From Neolecta irregularis DAH-3 (taxonomy: Eukaryota > Ascomycota > Neolectomycetes > Neolectales > Neolectaceae), in the NCBI GenBank assembly GCA_001929475.1, contig LXFE01000762.1, forward strand, positions 1-10,342: DNA of 10,342 nucleotides. Direction: 5' to 3'. Within the stretch, counting starts at the first letter, position 1. Each line of letters begins with the position of its first letter. Position numbers and translations under genes: made by a program. Below the pieces are notes generated by a model, which worked only from the letters and a program-made list of their open reading frames with translations, did not search any database and was not told the DNA's origin. Positions 1 to 8,983 of the stretch are shown here, piece after piece.

Positions 1-954
1 GAAGTACGTCTACTTAGGCTAGTTATAACACTTGGTCTTATCGTACTTCTAAGCGCATAGCTTACATATTTGGAAGATCTGTAAACTCAATTTATGCTAA
101 GAATCATGCTTTTGCTTTAAATGATTTCCCTATAATGGATACGAGCGCGGGTGTCTAATCCTAGAGTTCTCCTTTGTATTATCTATAAGTACTGAACTGA
201 TTTCACATTACATGAGCAACAAGAAATAGTACGGCACCTGTCTGCAGTTTTTTCACTTCAGTTATTAGCGGAAGATAAGCATAGGGATTATGACGATTTG
301 AAAATTTGAAAATAAGTTTGAGACTCTTTCCTGGTCTATCTCAGGGTCAGACATCCACAGAGAATAGACTAAGCATTTTCTATCAACGCTCTAGAATCGA
401 AAAGGAAACGATTTTCTGTTCTCTAAAGATGTCTACGCCAAAATTTTATCATTTCACAGGATCAGTACGCTAGTCTTTAAGGACCAATATAGGCCCAATC
501 ATAGGTGTCGAGTCATGTTCTATTTCCTTGAAAAAATGTGCCGAGGGAATTTTGCATTAGAGGAGTCTTTACCTGCTTCATGATATCAAGATGGAATGTC
601 CTCTATTAAAATGCTGCAATCGATCAACATGCTTCATCTTTTTCCCACAAGCTATTTAGTGTTGAGAGATTTGTGCTACTTATCATGGGCTGTCCTTGAC
701 CTTTTCCGTAGCTCTTCACTCGTTCCATTCAATTAGCTTGACTAAAGAGTGTGCGTCTGGAAAGAAAGCTTATCAACAGGAAAGTGTTCAATCTATTCGT
801 CGAATGTGCACTAGGGTAATATAACGTTAATAACTCATCGCCCACTAGAATTCTTAGCGCAGTTCTCAGCGCAGCAAAAACGTTGGGTATTTTGCCCTGA
901 TTCATCCTTGCCAGATATCAACATCTGCAATTTCCTGTCAACCTACTTAGCAAT
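1..954. other. Intergenic region, no supported gene
   Basis: No frame here carries a recognisable protein. One plus-strand stretch at about 196-309 is open for 37 codons, but the opposite strand is open over the same bases, so it is not evidence of coding. The last 100 bases contain a tandem 12-base repeat (listed separately) and an AT-rich ATATAAC stretch near 819 that could serve the downstream promoter. Confidence 0.5.
851..874 (+). repeat. Tandem 12-base direct repeat upstream of the transporter gene
   Basis: TTCTTAGCGCAG is followed directly by TTCTCAGCGCAG, two copies differing at one position. They end 80 bases before the proposed start codon at 955, within the presumed promoter or 5' leader. 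A paired protein-binding site is possible, but nothing in the sequence proves it. Confidence 0.5.
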
Positions 955-1899
955 ATGGAAACTCAAAGCAAAAAGCTCGAAGAACCATTCATTGAGTCGA
1001 ACGAGATAACTCGCGCTCAATCGACCATCACAATCCCTCATGAGATTTGCGACAAGATGTGCACCCGACCGAGCCAGCACGAATTGCGCAATGAACAAAA
1101 GAAATATGCGAATCCAAATGCTCTTGGTTTAATCGGACTGGTATTGGTTCTATCACCGCTTTCATGTGTTCTCATGGGTCTGAGAGGAGCTACAATTCCT
1201 GCTGGTCTAGTGTACTCTATATATTATTGTCCTAGAAATTTGTTAATCCTGCAGTGGTCCAATGTATGGCTCTGGGGCTTTCGCACTTATCCTTGGGGGT
1301 ATTATGGAGTTCCTGACAGGGAATACGTTTTCCTTGATAGTATATTTCCCATACTGGGTTTTGTCTTATCGTCGTTGTAGGTGTTTATTAGCTTCGGTGG
1401 GTTATTTATATCACTTGGTGTCACATCCAATCCATCAACCTCTGGCCAATCGTCGTTTGGAGATGATCTTGGACCGCTTCATGCCTCCTTAGGTAGGTCG
1501 TTTCGCCGGCATTGAATGCTGATCTTAGGATTTTACTTCCTGTTTTGGACTCTTCTTGGCTTTCTTTTTTTGATTGCTTCCTTAAAGACCAATCTCATTT
1601 TCTGTTGGATCTTTCTTGCTACCGATATTGCTTTTGCTCTGTTGTCTGCCTCGTATTTCACCAACGCCCAGGGTGAAGCTGATAAGGCAAAAAGCTACCA
1701 AAAGGCTTATTTCTTGATGTCCTCTTCAGTTATTAATCGATAGGCTGCAGGTGTTCTGGGACTCCTCGTCGTAACGGGAGGATGGTATGGTTTAGCTGTA
1801 CTGATTATGGAAAGTGTCGATTTCCCGTGGAATCTCCCTGTTGGTGATCTCTCAGGGCTGTGGGTTAAGAAAGACGTTGCCGAGAATGGGCCAGTTTAA
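955..1899 (+). CDS. GPR1/FUN34/YaaH (Ato) family acetate/ammonium-type membrane protein, five exons
   Basis: Exons 955-1211, 1255-1339, 1381-1492, 1529-1704 and 1744-1899 join to 261 residues. A hydrophilic N-terminus of about 50 residues precedes NPNALGL (residues 53-59), the family's NPxPLGL entry motif. About six membrane segments follow, with MEFLTGNTF near 99-107, a SLKTN loop near 169-173 and FPWNLPVGDLS near 237-247. Family members are plasma-membrane proteins linked to acetate uptake or ammonium export; acetate transport is an inference here. Removing four introns of 43, 41, 36 and 39 bases restores family order across every junction. The last intron starts with GC. The start is the first ATG giving a normal N-terminus. 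The entry motif departs from the family signature (N and A where A/V and P are usual), so this may be a divergent paralogue. It converges on the SANT gene. Confidence 0.88.
1705..1743 (+). other. GC-AG intron (39 bases) in the transporter gene
   Basis: The intron starts GCTTAT, has TTAATC 12 bases before its end and finishes GATAG. Its removal joins residues SYQK to AAGVLG, matching the family's xxQKAxG segment before the last membrane helix. Retained, it adds an in-frame TAG. The only long GT alternative (donor GTGAAG near 1671, acceptor CTGCAG at 1750) would delete about ten residues that the family usually keeps. Confidence 0.65.
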
Positions 1900-2850
1900 A
1901 AGCTCAAAGATGTTATATTATGTTGGGAAGTCAATAGAAATATATATCTCTATAACAGTTTACTGAGCAGATGTGTTACCCTGTTGTTTATCATGTTCTG
2001 GTCTCAACTAGAGGTGTCTGATTAGGACGAGAAGATAAATGCGTTCTCTACATGCCAAAGGCTCTCGTGACGACGATTTATATGTTATATATTTAGGGCT
2101 ACAAACCAAATGTTTCGATGCCTGAACTCAGCATATTCCACTTGAGTAAAACCCAGTTTGAATGAGATATCATTTCAATTAACCTTTCCTTTTGGATTCT
2201 CGGGCCACCCAAACATGGGAACATAAACATTTGCTACGAAGATGTCGGAAAGTCGACTATTTTGTATAACCGCCATATCTCTTTCTCATGCAGAAAGTAG
2301 GTGCTAGAAGGAAGAGCTTTGGAGAAATTACTTAGTTGCTTATTATTCAACACAATAGTTGAGATAATCCTTCATAGAAATATTGAAAGTAATTTTTGAA
2401 TGGGATAAAGGACGAACTATTAAGGCAAAATGTACGGTTGCATTTTATTGCCAGAAGAGCAACCTCAATATAAAACTCGTTGCCGATATACGAGCTTTAC
2501 TCAAGACGCATAACAATATCCTTGACCCTTTTTTATCGACTGAAATCTCGACCACAAGAAGGTGTACTTCATGAGACCAAATTGAAAATAACACCCAGTA
2601 TATCAAAGTAGCCAACCCAGTTCTAATATTCGATCAATCATGATCGGCAGGTTTGGTTAAAGCCTAGAATTTAAATCACTGTTTCTCATAACCCTAGGGG
2701 TCAAGAATCGAACTTATGAAGAGAACCGGATACAACAAATTCCTGCATCGCATTGGTTTCAAAGCCACTTATTTGAACATGTATTACTACTGATTGGCTT
2801 GTTAAATACCTAATATGACAATATAATACCTATGAGGCACCATAGGGAAC
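1900..2850. other. Gap between two convergent genes
   Basis: This stretch holds the 3' flanks of the transporter gene (+) and the SANT gene (-). A plus-strand frame is open from about 2371 to 2574 but has no ATG near its start, no recognisable domain and no convincing splice links. It could be a relic or chance. Nothing else stands out. Confidence 0.5.
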
Positions 2851-3688
2851 CTAACGTTGTTTTCTTTGACGCTTCAACTCGTCCTTTTCTAGTTCTTTGA
2901 TCTGCTTCCTGCATAAAGATATTGGTAGTCGTAAATATTGAGACATTTTATTGTAGGCCTCAGTTTCGAACTCTCGCCATTGCTGCAGAATTGCGGTGCT
3001 CTGGAGGGTCTCAGTTTCCTTCAAAGGTAGACGACCTAATATACCCCATTTTCAGAGCTTTTTTGACAAGAATCCTTCAGTGCAGCAAAATGGACTTTCA
3101 GAGCATTACCTGTGCTGGTTGGAAAGTGTTTTCGCTGTATATTCTTCCAAGGAACGTCCTTATTCTATCGGTTTTAAATACAACCAACACAGACAGGCAT
3201 ACTCGTAACATGATGATTACTTGATCTTCTTCCACACTCCACCGACCTCTGAATTTCCGGCGGAACACTTTGGTCTCAATATCTTTCAGCATCTCGCCAT
3301 CTGCTTTCTGTGCATCATCTGAATCGGAATGCGAATGATCGGGCGGTGTTTGCAGAGATTCTACAGAAGAGATGCCGCTATTTTCGAATATCGGACTGCT
3401 GCGTTCTCTATTCAAGTAGAGGGAATCATCGTGTTCATAAGTAGCGTCATATCCCTCGTCTCTCTTATCGTTTTTCGATGGCAAGACTTCATCTAGCGCG
3501 TGTGAATTCATTGGGCTCCTTAAGCATATTTCCGTTGGATTAACATATGCCACGCCAAGCTCGGGAAACGCAAACAACGTAGAACTGTTAGAGCCAAGCA
3601 GGCGAACCGTGGGATCTAGAATTTGATTCCTGCTAAAGTGCAATCTCCTACCATTCGCAATACTCCTTGGAGGTCCAAGTTGATCCAT
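2851..3688 (-). CDS. SANT/Myb-like domain protein, at least three exons
   Basis: Exons 3688-3203, 3164-3045 and 3009-2851 give 254 residues if the ATG at 3688 is used. Residues 1-145 are polar, acidic and Ser-rich, probably disordered. A Myb/SANT repeat follows at about 147-192: GRWSVEEDQ (W150), then PWKNI (W168), then ALKVHFAALK. Its third helix is split from the first by a 38-base intron (donor GTATGC). A second 35-base intron (donor GTATAT, end CTGAG) leads to a charged C-terminus ending KELEKDELKRQRKQR that may form a coiled coil. Such domains bind DNA or histone tails, so a nuclear chromatin or transcription role is inferred; no specific orthologue is recognised. The true start may lie upstream, because coding-looking frames continue to about 4030. 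Confidence 0.7.
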
Positions 3689-3689
3689 T

Positions 3690-4030
3690 GCTGCCGGATG
3701 AAGGGGATGATAAATATGAGAGAAGTGGCAAATTCGCTTCCGCCAGAGAGACGCGCCAGAGTTTTTAAGTCGTTTTTGGGGCTTAGTATTGAAGTGCGCC
3801 TGACAAACATGTCCCAAACCTCTTTAGGTTGGAAGCGAGAAGCAGAGAACAGCATCCCGGCATCACTTGCAACGCTATGATAAGCAAGCTGGATCTTGAA
3901 CGTTAACAATGAGCAGGTCTTTTCAACGTCGAAATAGTTCTAACCGAGATTTGAGCGTGTCATCCGTGTAACGGTAATAAAACAGCTCCGAGGTCCTTTC
4001 CATATTTACTACTTGAAGGAGACCGGCCAT
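3690..4030 (-). CDS. Possible 5' exons of the SANT-domain gene (structure unresolved)
   Basis: Upstream of the SANT gene on the same strand, an ATG at 4030 opens 35 codons containing MERTSELFYYRYTDD. A second frame is open from about 3900 to past 3690 and contains SRFQPKEVWDMFVRR. A 70-base intron (3944-3875, donor GTTAGA, acceptor CATAG) would join them in phase. No clean splice then links the second frame to the SANT frame; a 38-base GTTTGG..CTAAG intron and a 47-base GC donor are both possible. Related ELFY-type residues also occur at about 4208-4180. This may be the N-terminus of the SANT protein or a separate broken gene. Confidence 0.28.
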
Positions 4031-4742
4031 CTCTACAAGAAGATTAAAGGTGGCGAAACGTCCTAAAGTCGATTATACCAAAAAGGCGCGGGATTTTCTT
4101 CGGAGACCCCCGAGTCGTCGTACTGTAGCAAGTGACAACGGAATGATAAACTATCCAGGATCTTAACAATAAGCCTTCAACTCGGCTTTTGCGCAAATAA
4201 AACAGCTCGTCGATACGGCGAGAACCTCTCTCTGTCACACCGGAGACTGCATTAAAGTATGTGTAATAAGAATCGAAAGCTCAGGATGTTATTTTTGGGC
4301 AGCACATATTCTTTGAATCAATATGCGTATGCCTCCGATGCGCGAGCCTAGAGCATTTTTGACAGGTTGAAACCGTTGGTTTAGCAACTTGCCCATATAT
4401 TTATCAATTTTATGGCTTTGGGATCACTAAAACATTTGAGTAGGAATCCGCCTAATGAGCTAACCCTGACAGACACGACTTTAGAAAGCCCTGATTCGAA
4501 GAGGAACCTCCATAAACTGTCCTTGGGCAAATAAAGCATGTCCAAGCAGGTTCGCAAGTCCGAGAAACAAATTCACAGACATAACAGGCTATGTCTATAG
4601 TGAAACCTTTCCGACCCTCACAAATCCACTTCACAGACTGGGAACTCATCCTCGATGAAGCCCCCACTAACCTGTAGGAGAACATCACTAACAGTTCAAG
4701 GCCATGAAATGAAGTCTGAGAATTTCGGCCGTTCGCCTACTA

Positions 4743-4770
4743 GCGGATAAGCGGATAATCATCCGCTTAT
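4743..4770. promoter_or_regulatory. GATA-motif direct repeat and perfect 10-bp inverted repeat
   Basis: GCGGATAAGCGGATAA contains two adjacent GCGGATAA units. Bases 4747-4756 (ATAAGCGGAT) pair perfectly with 4761-4770 (ATCCGCTTAT) around a four-base AATC loop. GATAA is the core site of fungal GATA-type factors, and three such cores lie here if both strands are counted. It could be a cluster of GATA-factor sites or a small hairpin. The gene it would serve is not clear. Confidence 0.4.
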
Positions 4771-5038
4771 GTGGTGTAAATTGCGTTCAGTCAATCTTGA
4801 TCAGGAGTAGTCCCTAGTGATCATATCGTCAATCGCCCTCTTCTTCTGAATAATATGCCATTTCGATGTATTCAGGATTTGAAGCGAAATAGAGAAGCCT
4901 GTGCGAACGCCCACGTCAAAAGAGCCGTGCGAGTAGAATAAAGGTCGTGAATATAAATCTGTGCCGGGCAGTGGCACCTCATATGAGATATTTGAATGAG
5001 TGCCGGTGATGGCTGCGATGTCGCCCGTTTAAATTTTC

Positions 5039-5060
5039 TTTTTTTTGGGAGGGGGAGGGG
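5039..5060 (+). repeat. T-run followed by a homopurine G-rich tract
   Basis: Eight T bases (5039-5046) are followed by G-runs of three, five and four separated by single A bases (5047-5060). This is low-complexity sequence that can adopt unusual DNA structure. No gene product is implied. Confidence 0.6.
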
Positions 5061-5231
5061 CAACTCATAAGATATAATAGTACTATTAGACCATGGTAAC
5101 ACATTAATATGTACGCGAGAGCATCTCTGTCGGTGATTTCGACAATTTATCATGATCTGAATACTAGGTGCTTTGAGAAATCGGTAATATTTTGCGTTCA
5201 AGACTAAAGAGTCGTATTATTCTTCAAATGA

Positions 5232-5885
5232 AGAGACCATTCGCCCAAAAGACAGTGGAAGGTCGGAATGCTAGAAGGTCGGAATGGTAGATATTCACTT
5301 CCACTGAACCTTTTCAGTTGTGCTCGGTACTTTATACGTATCTCAGAAAATGAAATCGCAAGACCGATCTTGGCAAATATGATCTTTCGTACAGAGATAT
5401 CCGTCATTTCATCTGACAGTTCTCAATTATGAGTAGAGCAAAGAGATATCACAATTATTATCGGATTCCAACGGCAGATTTTACCAGGAGTGTGAGAATT
5501 CGGATTGTCACATTGAGCACTTGACTGGAATGTGTCATTAGAGGCCAAGACTGCCCTTATTCATCTCGGGGCTCGGTAATGTACCTTACAACATTCGCCT
5601 CAAGCTCTTGTAGAGTTTGAGAGCCATTTCCTGAAATTAAAGATCCCGAAGGATATTAAAGGAGAGATTTTACAACTGTTGTATTGTATCCTAACTAGCA
5701 TGCACATCGTATACAGCTGTCAGACTGTTATGACCAGTCGTCGCCTGGCACATGAAGCACCCTTAATCAGGATTTACAGTCCTGCGAAGTTACCGAGGAG
5801 ATGGATTTACCAAATACCCCCTTTAAGAATCTTCAAGTTATTCTGGGAGAGATGTTCAGTTAGCGGAAAAAAATCTCGATCATGA
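5232..5885 (+). pseudogene. Possible decayed or multi-exon gene, function unknown
   Basis: One plus-strand frame runs from 5232 to 5885 with only four internal stops (5430, 5493, 5514, 5577) in about 217 codons, roughly ten being expected by chance. It holds coding-looking segments such as ARYFIRISENEIARPILANM, LEAKTALIHLGAR and VEFESHFLKLKIPKDIKGEI. Some stops might be spliced out. A 34-base GTCATT..GTAG intron at 5403-5436 with a CTGAC branch site fits in phase to another open frame (SKEISQLLSDSNGRF), but no complete set of junctions works. A 36-base GTATTG..CAG candidate lies at about 5680-5715. I recognise no family. It could be a decayed gene, a transposon relic or a real gene with unusual splice sites. 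Confidence 0.25.
5258..5289 (+). repeat. Two tandem 16-base units
   Basis: GAAGGTCGGAATGCTA is followed directly by GAAGGTCGGAATGGTA, with one mismatch. Being 16 bases, the duplication shifts the reading frame if it lies in coding sequence. It sits inside the low-stop frame described at 5232-5885. Confidence 0.7.
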
Positions 5886-6850
5886 ATAAGAATGCAGAGG
5901 TATACATTGTTTTGATTTCTTGTCTTCTTGGATATCTTTTCGTATTTTCTTTCTATCAACTTGATGGTGAGTCGTCTTTATTCTGGAATCCGGGCTGATT
6001 GCCTGACCGAACAATGATTCTACATATCCAATATATGTCCCTCCTTAAGATGCATTCAATATACATAAGGCCTGCCTTCCACTCTGATTCACGAATGACT
6101 TTGTCATATCTCGCAAAGTCAGCAAATCGGAAATTTCTCTTCCGGGTATCGCACTTTGATTTATTTTTTGCTCTTCCGAGCTAACAATCTTTAACCCATT
6201 CTTTTCGGCTTTATGCCGATATAAGCTACCTACCTTATCTTCTTTGGGAAAGTTGGTCCTTGATTGTGAGTTTCAAAAGTTACTGCCATCATTTGCATGA
6301 TTATACCACATTGAAACCTAGTAAAAGCCTTGAAATACAGGGTTTAGCGCTGTAGTCAAACCCACTCATATTTAAATCGGCCTATTTTTCGTGCCAATTC
6401 GGCCCTTGACGTTATTGGATTGATATAATTGTTTGTTCGGATAAACTGCGCTTACAATAGAGACAAACACCTTTACGGATAGGACCTTCCTTAGATGGTC
6501 TCTTTCTTAGTTTTATCAACGATATCGTTGTAGGTTTTTAGATCAGTATGTCAGGGATCAGAATCTCTTACGGTTATCTTAGAAAGTTATACATATGCGC
6601 AGACAAGAAAGAAAAAGTAGCGACATGAAAGACTTGATATTTTCTCAGTTTGATGCTGTTCCTGTATCCACCCATGCTATGCTCTAACACGTTTCACATA
6701 GCAGTGATTTTCTAACAGCTAAGAAACTACGAAATGCGAGAAAAATCAAACGAATAACGTGACTATCTAAATCGCTGGCTTGGCTCCAAACAAAAACAAA
6801 GACAGAGCCACTAAATCAATTAGCGGCGACTTGGCCCTTTTCCTGTTCTG
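5886..6850. other. Upstream region of the five-exon gene, no supported gene
   Basis: A short ATG frame at 5882-5966 encodes a hydrophobic stretch (NAEVYIVLISCLLGYLFVF) ending at a good GTGAGT donor, but no downstream exon fits within normal intron length. Overlapping frames on both strands at about 5955-6184 are open and unrecognised. CAACGATATCGTTG at 6517-6530 is a perfect 14-base palindrome, about the number expected by chance in 10 kb. The last 15 bases before the ATG at 6851 are pyrimidine-rich, like fungal leaders. Confidence 0.4.
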
Positions 6851-8158
6851 ATGACTGATTCTTCTCCTGATCCGCTGGCTTCTTTGTGTTCGCCGTCTCG
6901 TAAACGTGTTCGTTCCCCATCCGCTGTTACCTCGCCGCGTAAACCACTTGTTCGGCTGCCTGTCAGTCCTGCTGTAACGCCTAGATTTAAACTTCAGTAT
7001 CTCGAAGTAGAACCTGAGGACGTATATTTTGTTTAGCCAATTAAGTTGATGTATCTATAGATGGATGACATCAGTGCTGTTATGGAGACCCTCAGCCCTC
7101 CACCATCACGAATGGCAATGGACGAGATCAATGAAGACAGTGGGCCTATAGTAAAGATCGAATCAGATCCTGTGAACGATGAAGAGACCAGAAAGCATGT
7201 TTCTTCACCCTGTTATACCTGACACACTAGGCAAAAGCGCAAACGAAAAAGCCTTGACAAAACAGATCGAACCTATCGACCACCGTCTAGTTCGAGCCAT
7301 GTATCAAGTACAGAAAGCGCAATAGTGTGAGTATATGTCCTATGTATTTATTTACGCTCTAGTGAAATCAGAGAAATGCGCAAGCCTGCACGGAAACGTC
7401 GAAAACCTCTAGATCATGCAATGTACAAACAAGATCAAATAGACAATATGTGTGAAACTAGCGAAACGACAAACGCGCATGCATTTTGATCACAATGGCT
7501 GCTTATATATAGTAAACGAGCTCGTCACCCTGCAAAATCTCAAGCATCTAATGCTAAAGCAAGGGCACCGGTTAGATCGCGACAGTCAAGCATAACATCG
7601 AGAAATTCGATACATATCGAATCTCCTGGCAAGCTCAGACCCTCGTTACCGAATATTGAGTCATCCGATCTGGCGTTTCCTCCACCTGAAATGATTACAG
7701 TAACCTCGTCTGCTGCAGCTGCGGATTATGCTGCTCAGGTCCTAACTCAGCAACAATACGATCGGGTCCATCAATGGAACACGTATCATTGGCGAGTTCT
7801 CGAGAGTCTTCTGGAAGAAGTTGGCCCAGTAGCTGCTATTGAAAAATTCATTGAAACGGAAGGTTTTGGGCAGAGAGAAATCGAAAAGCGAATCAAAGTC
7901 CTTGAAATTAAGCGCGGATTGAAGGATTCTGATAAGAAAGATTGTGGATCGCGGGCCCAGAGTGTCGAGACAGATACCATGTCGGTTGCAGATAATGCTA
8001 AATCGACGGACGGAAAGAGTGTCACGACAATAGCTACTATTGAGGATTTTGTGATTCCGCCGACCGCAGAGAAAATCTCCCAATCACCCGGAATATGGAA
8101 CAGGCTGTTTGGTTCAAAATCCAAGAGTGAGCAGAAGAAGCGAGGTTGGCTTTGGTGA
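6851..8158 (+). CDS. Unrecognised basic, disordered protein with a helical segment, five exons
   Basis: Exons 6851-7021, 7061-7194, 7231-7326, 7363-7476 and 7513-8158 give 386 residues. No family is recognised. Residues 1-57 are Ser/Pro/Arg-rich (SPSRKRVRSPS), followed by an acidic stretch to about 101. Basic clusters then look like nuclear localisation signals: KRKRKS (104-109), RKPARKRRKP (140-149) and KRAR (173-176). Residues about 245-310 (QQQYDRVHQWNTYHWRVLES onward) are probably alpha-helical and are the best candidate for a folded domain. A Ser/Thr-rich acidic linker follows, and the tail is basic and Trp-ended (KKRGWLW). A nuclear location is inferred; the function is unknown. Introns are 39, 36, 36 and 36 bases. 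Two start with GC, and each carries an in-frame stop if retained. The ATG at 6851 is the first in frame. Confidence 0.68.
7195..7230 (+). other. GC-AG intron (36 bases), donor GCATGT
   Basis: The intron begins GCATGT, a single-base variant of the common fungal donor GTATGT, and has CCTGAC 11 bases before the CTAG end. It joins residues ETRK to QKRKRKS in phase. The nearby GT at 7199 would need an AAAAG acceptor at 7237 to keep the frame. With the normal TAG acceptor at 7230, the GT version hits a stop. Confidence 0.55.
7477..7512 (+). other. GC-AG intron (36 bases), donor GCATGC
   Basis: The intron begins GCATGC and ends TATATAG. It joins residues SETTNA to KRARHP in phase. Retained, it gives an in-frame TGA. 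A GT alternative (donor GTGTGA at 7450, 63 bases) also keeps the frame but is much longer than every other intron in the window, so this call is less certain. Confidence 0.45.
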
Positions 8159-8165
8159 CACTTAT

Positions 8166-8372
8166 TTAATGACCACAACTGGCATGTCGAACATTTGACC
8201 AGAGTTCTCTCTTTTCGGCTTGTTCATACACTCTCTTGAGACGATTTACTATGATGATAATAGTACATTCTTTTTGAATATGACTTATGAGAGGGTTTCT
8301 CAATACCATTTGTAGGTATTTGGTAATCTTGTGAGACATCCATGGAGCGTAGATTCGATCTTTAACAGACAT
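8166..8372 (-). CDS. Possible 3'-terminal exon(s) of an unidentified minus-strand gene
   Basis: An open minus-strand frame ends eight bases from the stop of the convergent five-exon gene. Its C-terminal part (LKRVYEQAEKRELWSNVRH) looks like a charged helix. A 36-base GTCATA..CATAG intron (about 8250-8285) can be removed in frame, but the frame is also open without removal. A GTATGT donor near 8375 lies just upstream in another phase. I could not reconstruct the 5' exons, and no family is recognised. Confidence 0.25.
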   Translation of the reverse strand: MSVKDRIYAPWMSHKITKYLQMVLRNPLISHIQKECTIIIIVNRLKRVYEQAEKRELWSNVRHASCGH

Positions 8373-8677
8373 ACCTCGTTAGATTCTAAGAATGGAACAG
8401 CTGATATAAGCATCTATGTTCTTTATCTTTCCATCAACAGTGCCTGTAGTTTCTTGTTATAGGGCTCGATTTTCTATGACGCTGCATCAGTAATGTCTAA
8501 CATAGTTTGCTAAATATGGCAAGTGTTGTTTTGCACCAATTCTCTTGAGGACGTTTCTGAGATGTGCCTACCGTATGGCAATCGAGGGTTGGTTGGACGA
8601 TGAAAGAACCGTGCAAATCTATCTCTGGCAACTACAACCCTTATTTCCTTGGATTCCTTTCCCAATAAGTTAGCCAA

Positions 8678-8918
8678 ATGAGAGTACGTAATCACAACAA
8701 ACCCTGACTCACTTCAACATAGAATGAATTTCATGACAGTCCGAGTGCTGAAGAGGAGGCTGGGAGAAAGTAATCTATATCAAAGTGAAAATGCAGGATC
8801 CAGTTTTTCAGAAATTAAAAGGAGAATAGCCCGTGTAAGAGAAGGAGAAATTAGAACGAAATTCCATACAAGAGATAGGTCTAAAAAGCCCATAGCTATA
8901 GATAAAATCGCAAAGTAG
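8678..8918 (+). CDS. Possible small basic protein, three exons
   Basis: A consensus intron at 8684-8722 has donor GTACGT, CTGAC and acceptor CATAG, and follows a two-codon first exon (ATG AGA). The next exon (8723-8769) reads NEFHDSPSAEEEAGR. A 34-base GTAATC..CCAG intron (8770-8803) leads to an exon ending IAIDKIAK at 8918. The product would be 55 residues, acidic at first and then strongly basic and helical (SEIKRRIARVREGEI). The first intron is well formed, but the tiny first exon and the short second intron are weak points. Without splicing, a 64-codon frame ends at the same stop. It converges on the Cid2-like gene, 65 bases away. Confidence 0.33.
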
Positions 8919-8983
8919 GTAACTTGCTTAATATAGTGACCTACAGATCCTGGGATTGGAAGGGATGGGAAAGTCTCATGATA

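Larger units (their letters stand above)
4241..5231. other. Region without a supported gene
   Basis: Short open frames exist on both strands, for example a Cys-rich minus-strand frame at 4452-4688 and another at 4872-5201. None has a recognisable motif, and other frames are open across the same bases. A short plus-strand piece at about 4857-4940 (ATG, 28 codons) looks coding-like but cannot be linked to a neighbour. The hairpin at 4743-4770 and the G-rich tract at 5039-5060 are listed separately. Confidence 0.4.

Noticed and set aside
577-590. CATGATATCAAGA shared with about 8978-8990
   Set aside because: A single 13-base match between two sites is expected by chance in a window this size.
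2371-2574. Plus-strand open frame of about 68 codons in the convergent gap
   Set aside because: It has no ATG, no motif and no splice links, and a frame of this length can occur by chance.
2680-2730. A tRNA-like GTTCGATTC sequence on the minus strand
   Set aside because: No matching acceptor stem, D arm or anticodon arm could be found at the right distances.
2909-2944. A 36-base GTCTCA..TGCAG intron in the last exon of the SANT gene (minus strand)
   Set aside because: It can be removed in frame, but it contains no in-frame stop, unlike every other length-3n intron here, and its donor is weak. I treated it as coding.
4452-4688. Cys-rich minus-strand open frame of 78 codons
   Set aside because: The cysteine spacing matches no known motif, other frames are open across the same bases, and no splice partners were found.
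5999-6184. Open frames on both strands of about 60-75 codons
   Set aside because: They overlap each other, have no recognisable motif and cannot be spliced to neighbouring exons.
6517-6530. Perfect 14-base palindrome CAACGATATCGTTG
   Set aside because: About one such palindrome is expected by chance in 10 kb, and nothing nearby gives it meaning.
7199-7237. A GT-AG reading of the second intron of the five-exon gene
   Set aside because: It needs an AAAAG acceptor. The GC-AG version uses a normal CTAG acceptor, has an ideal CTGAC spacing and is 36 bases like its neighbours.
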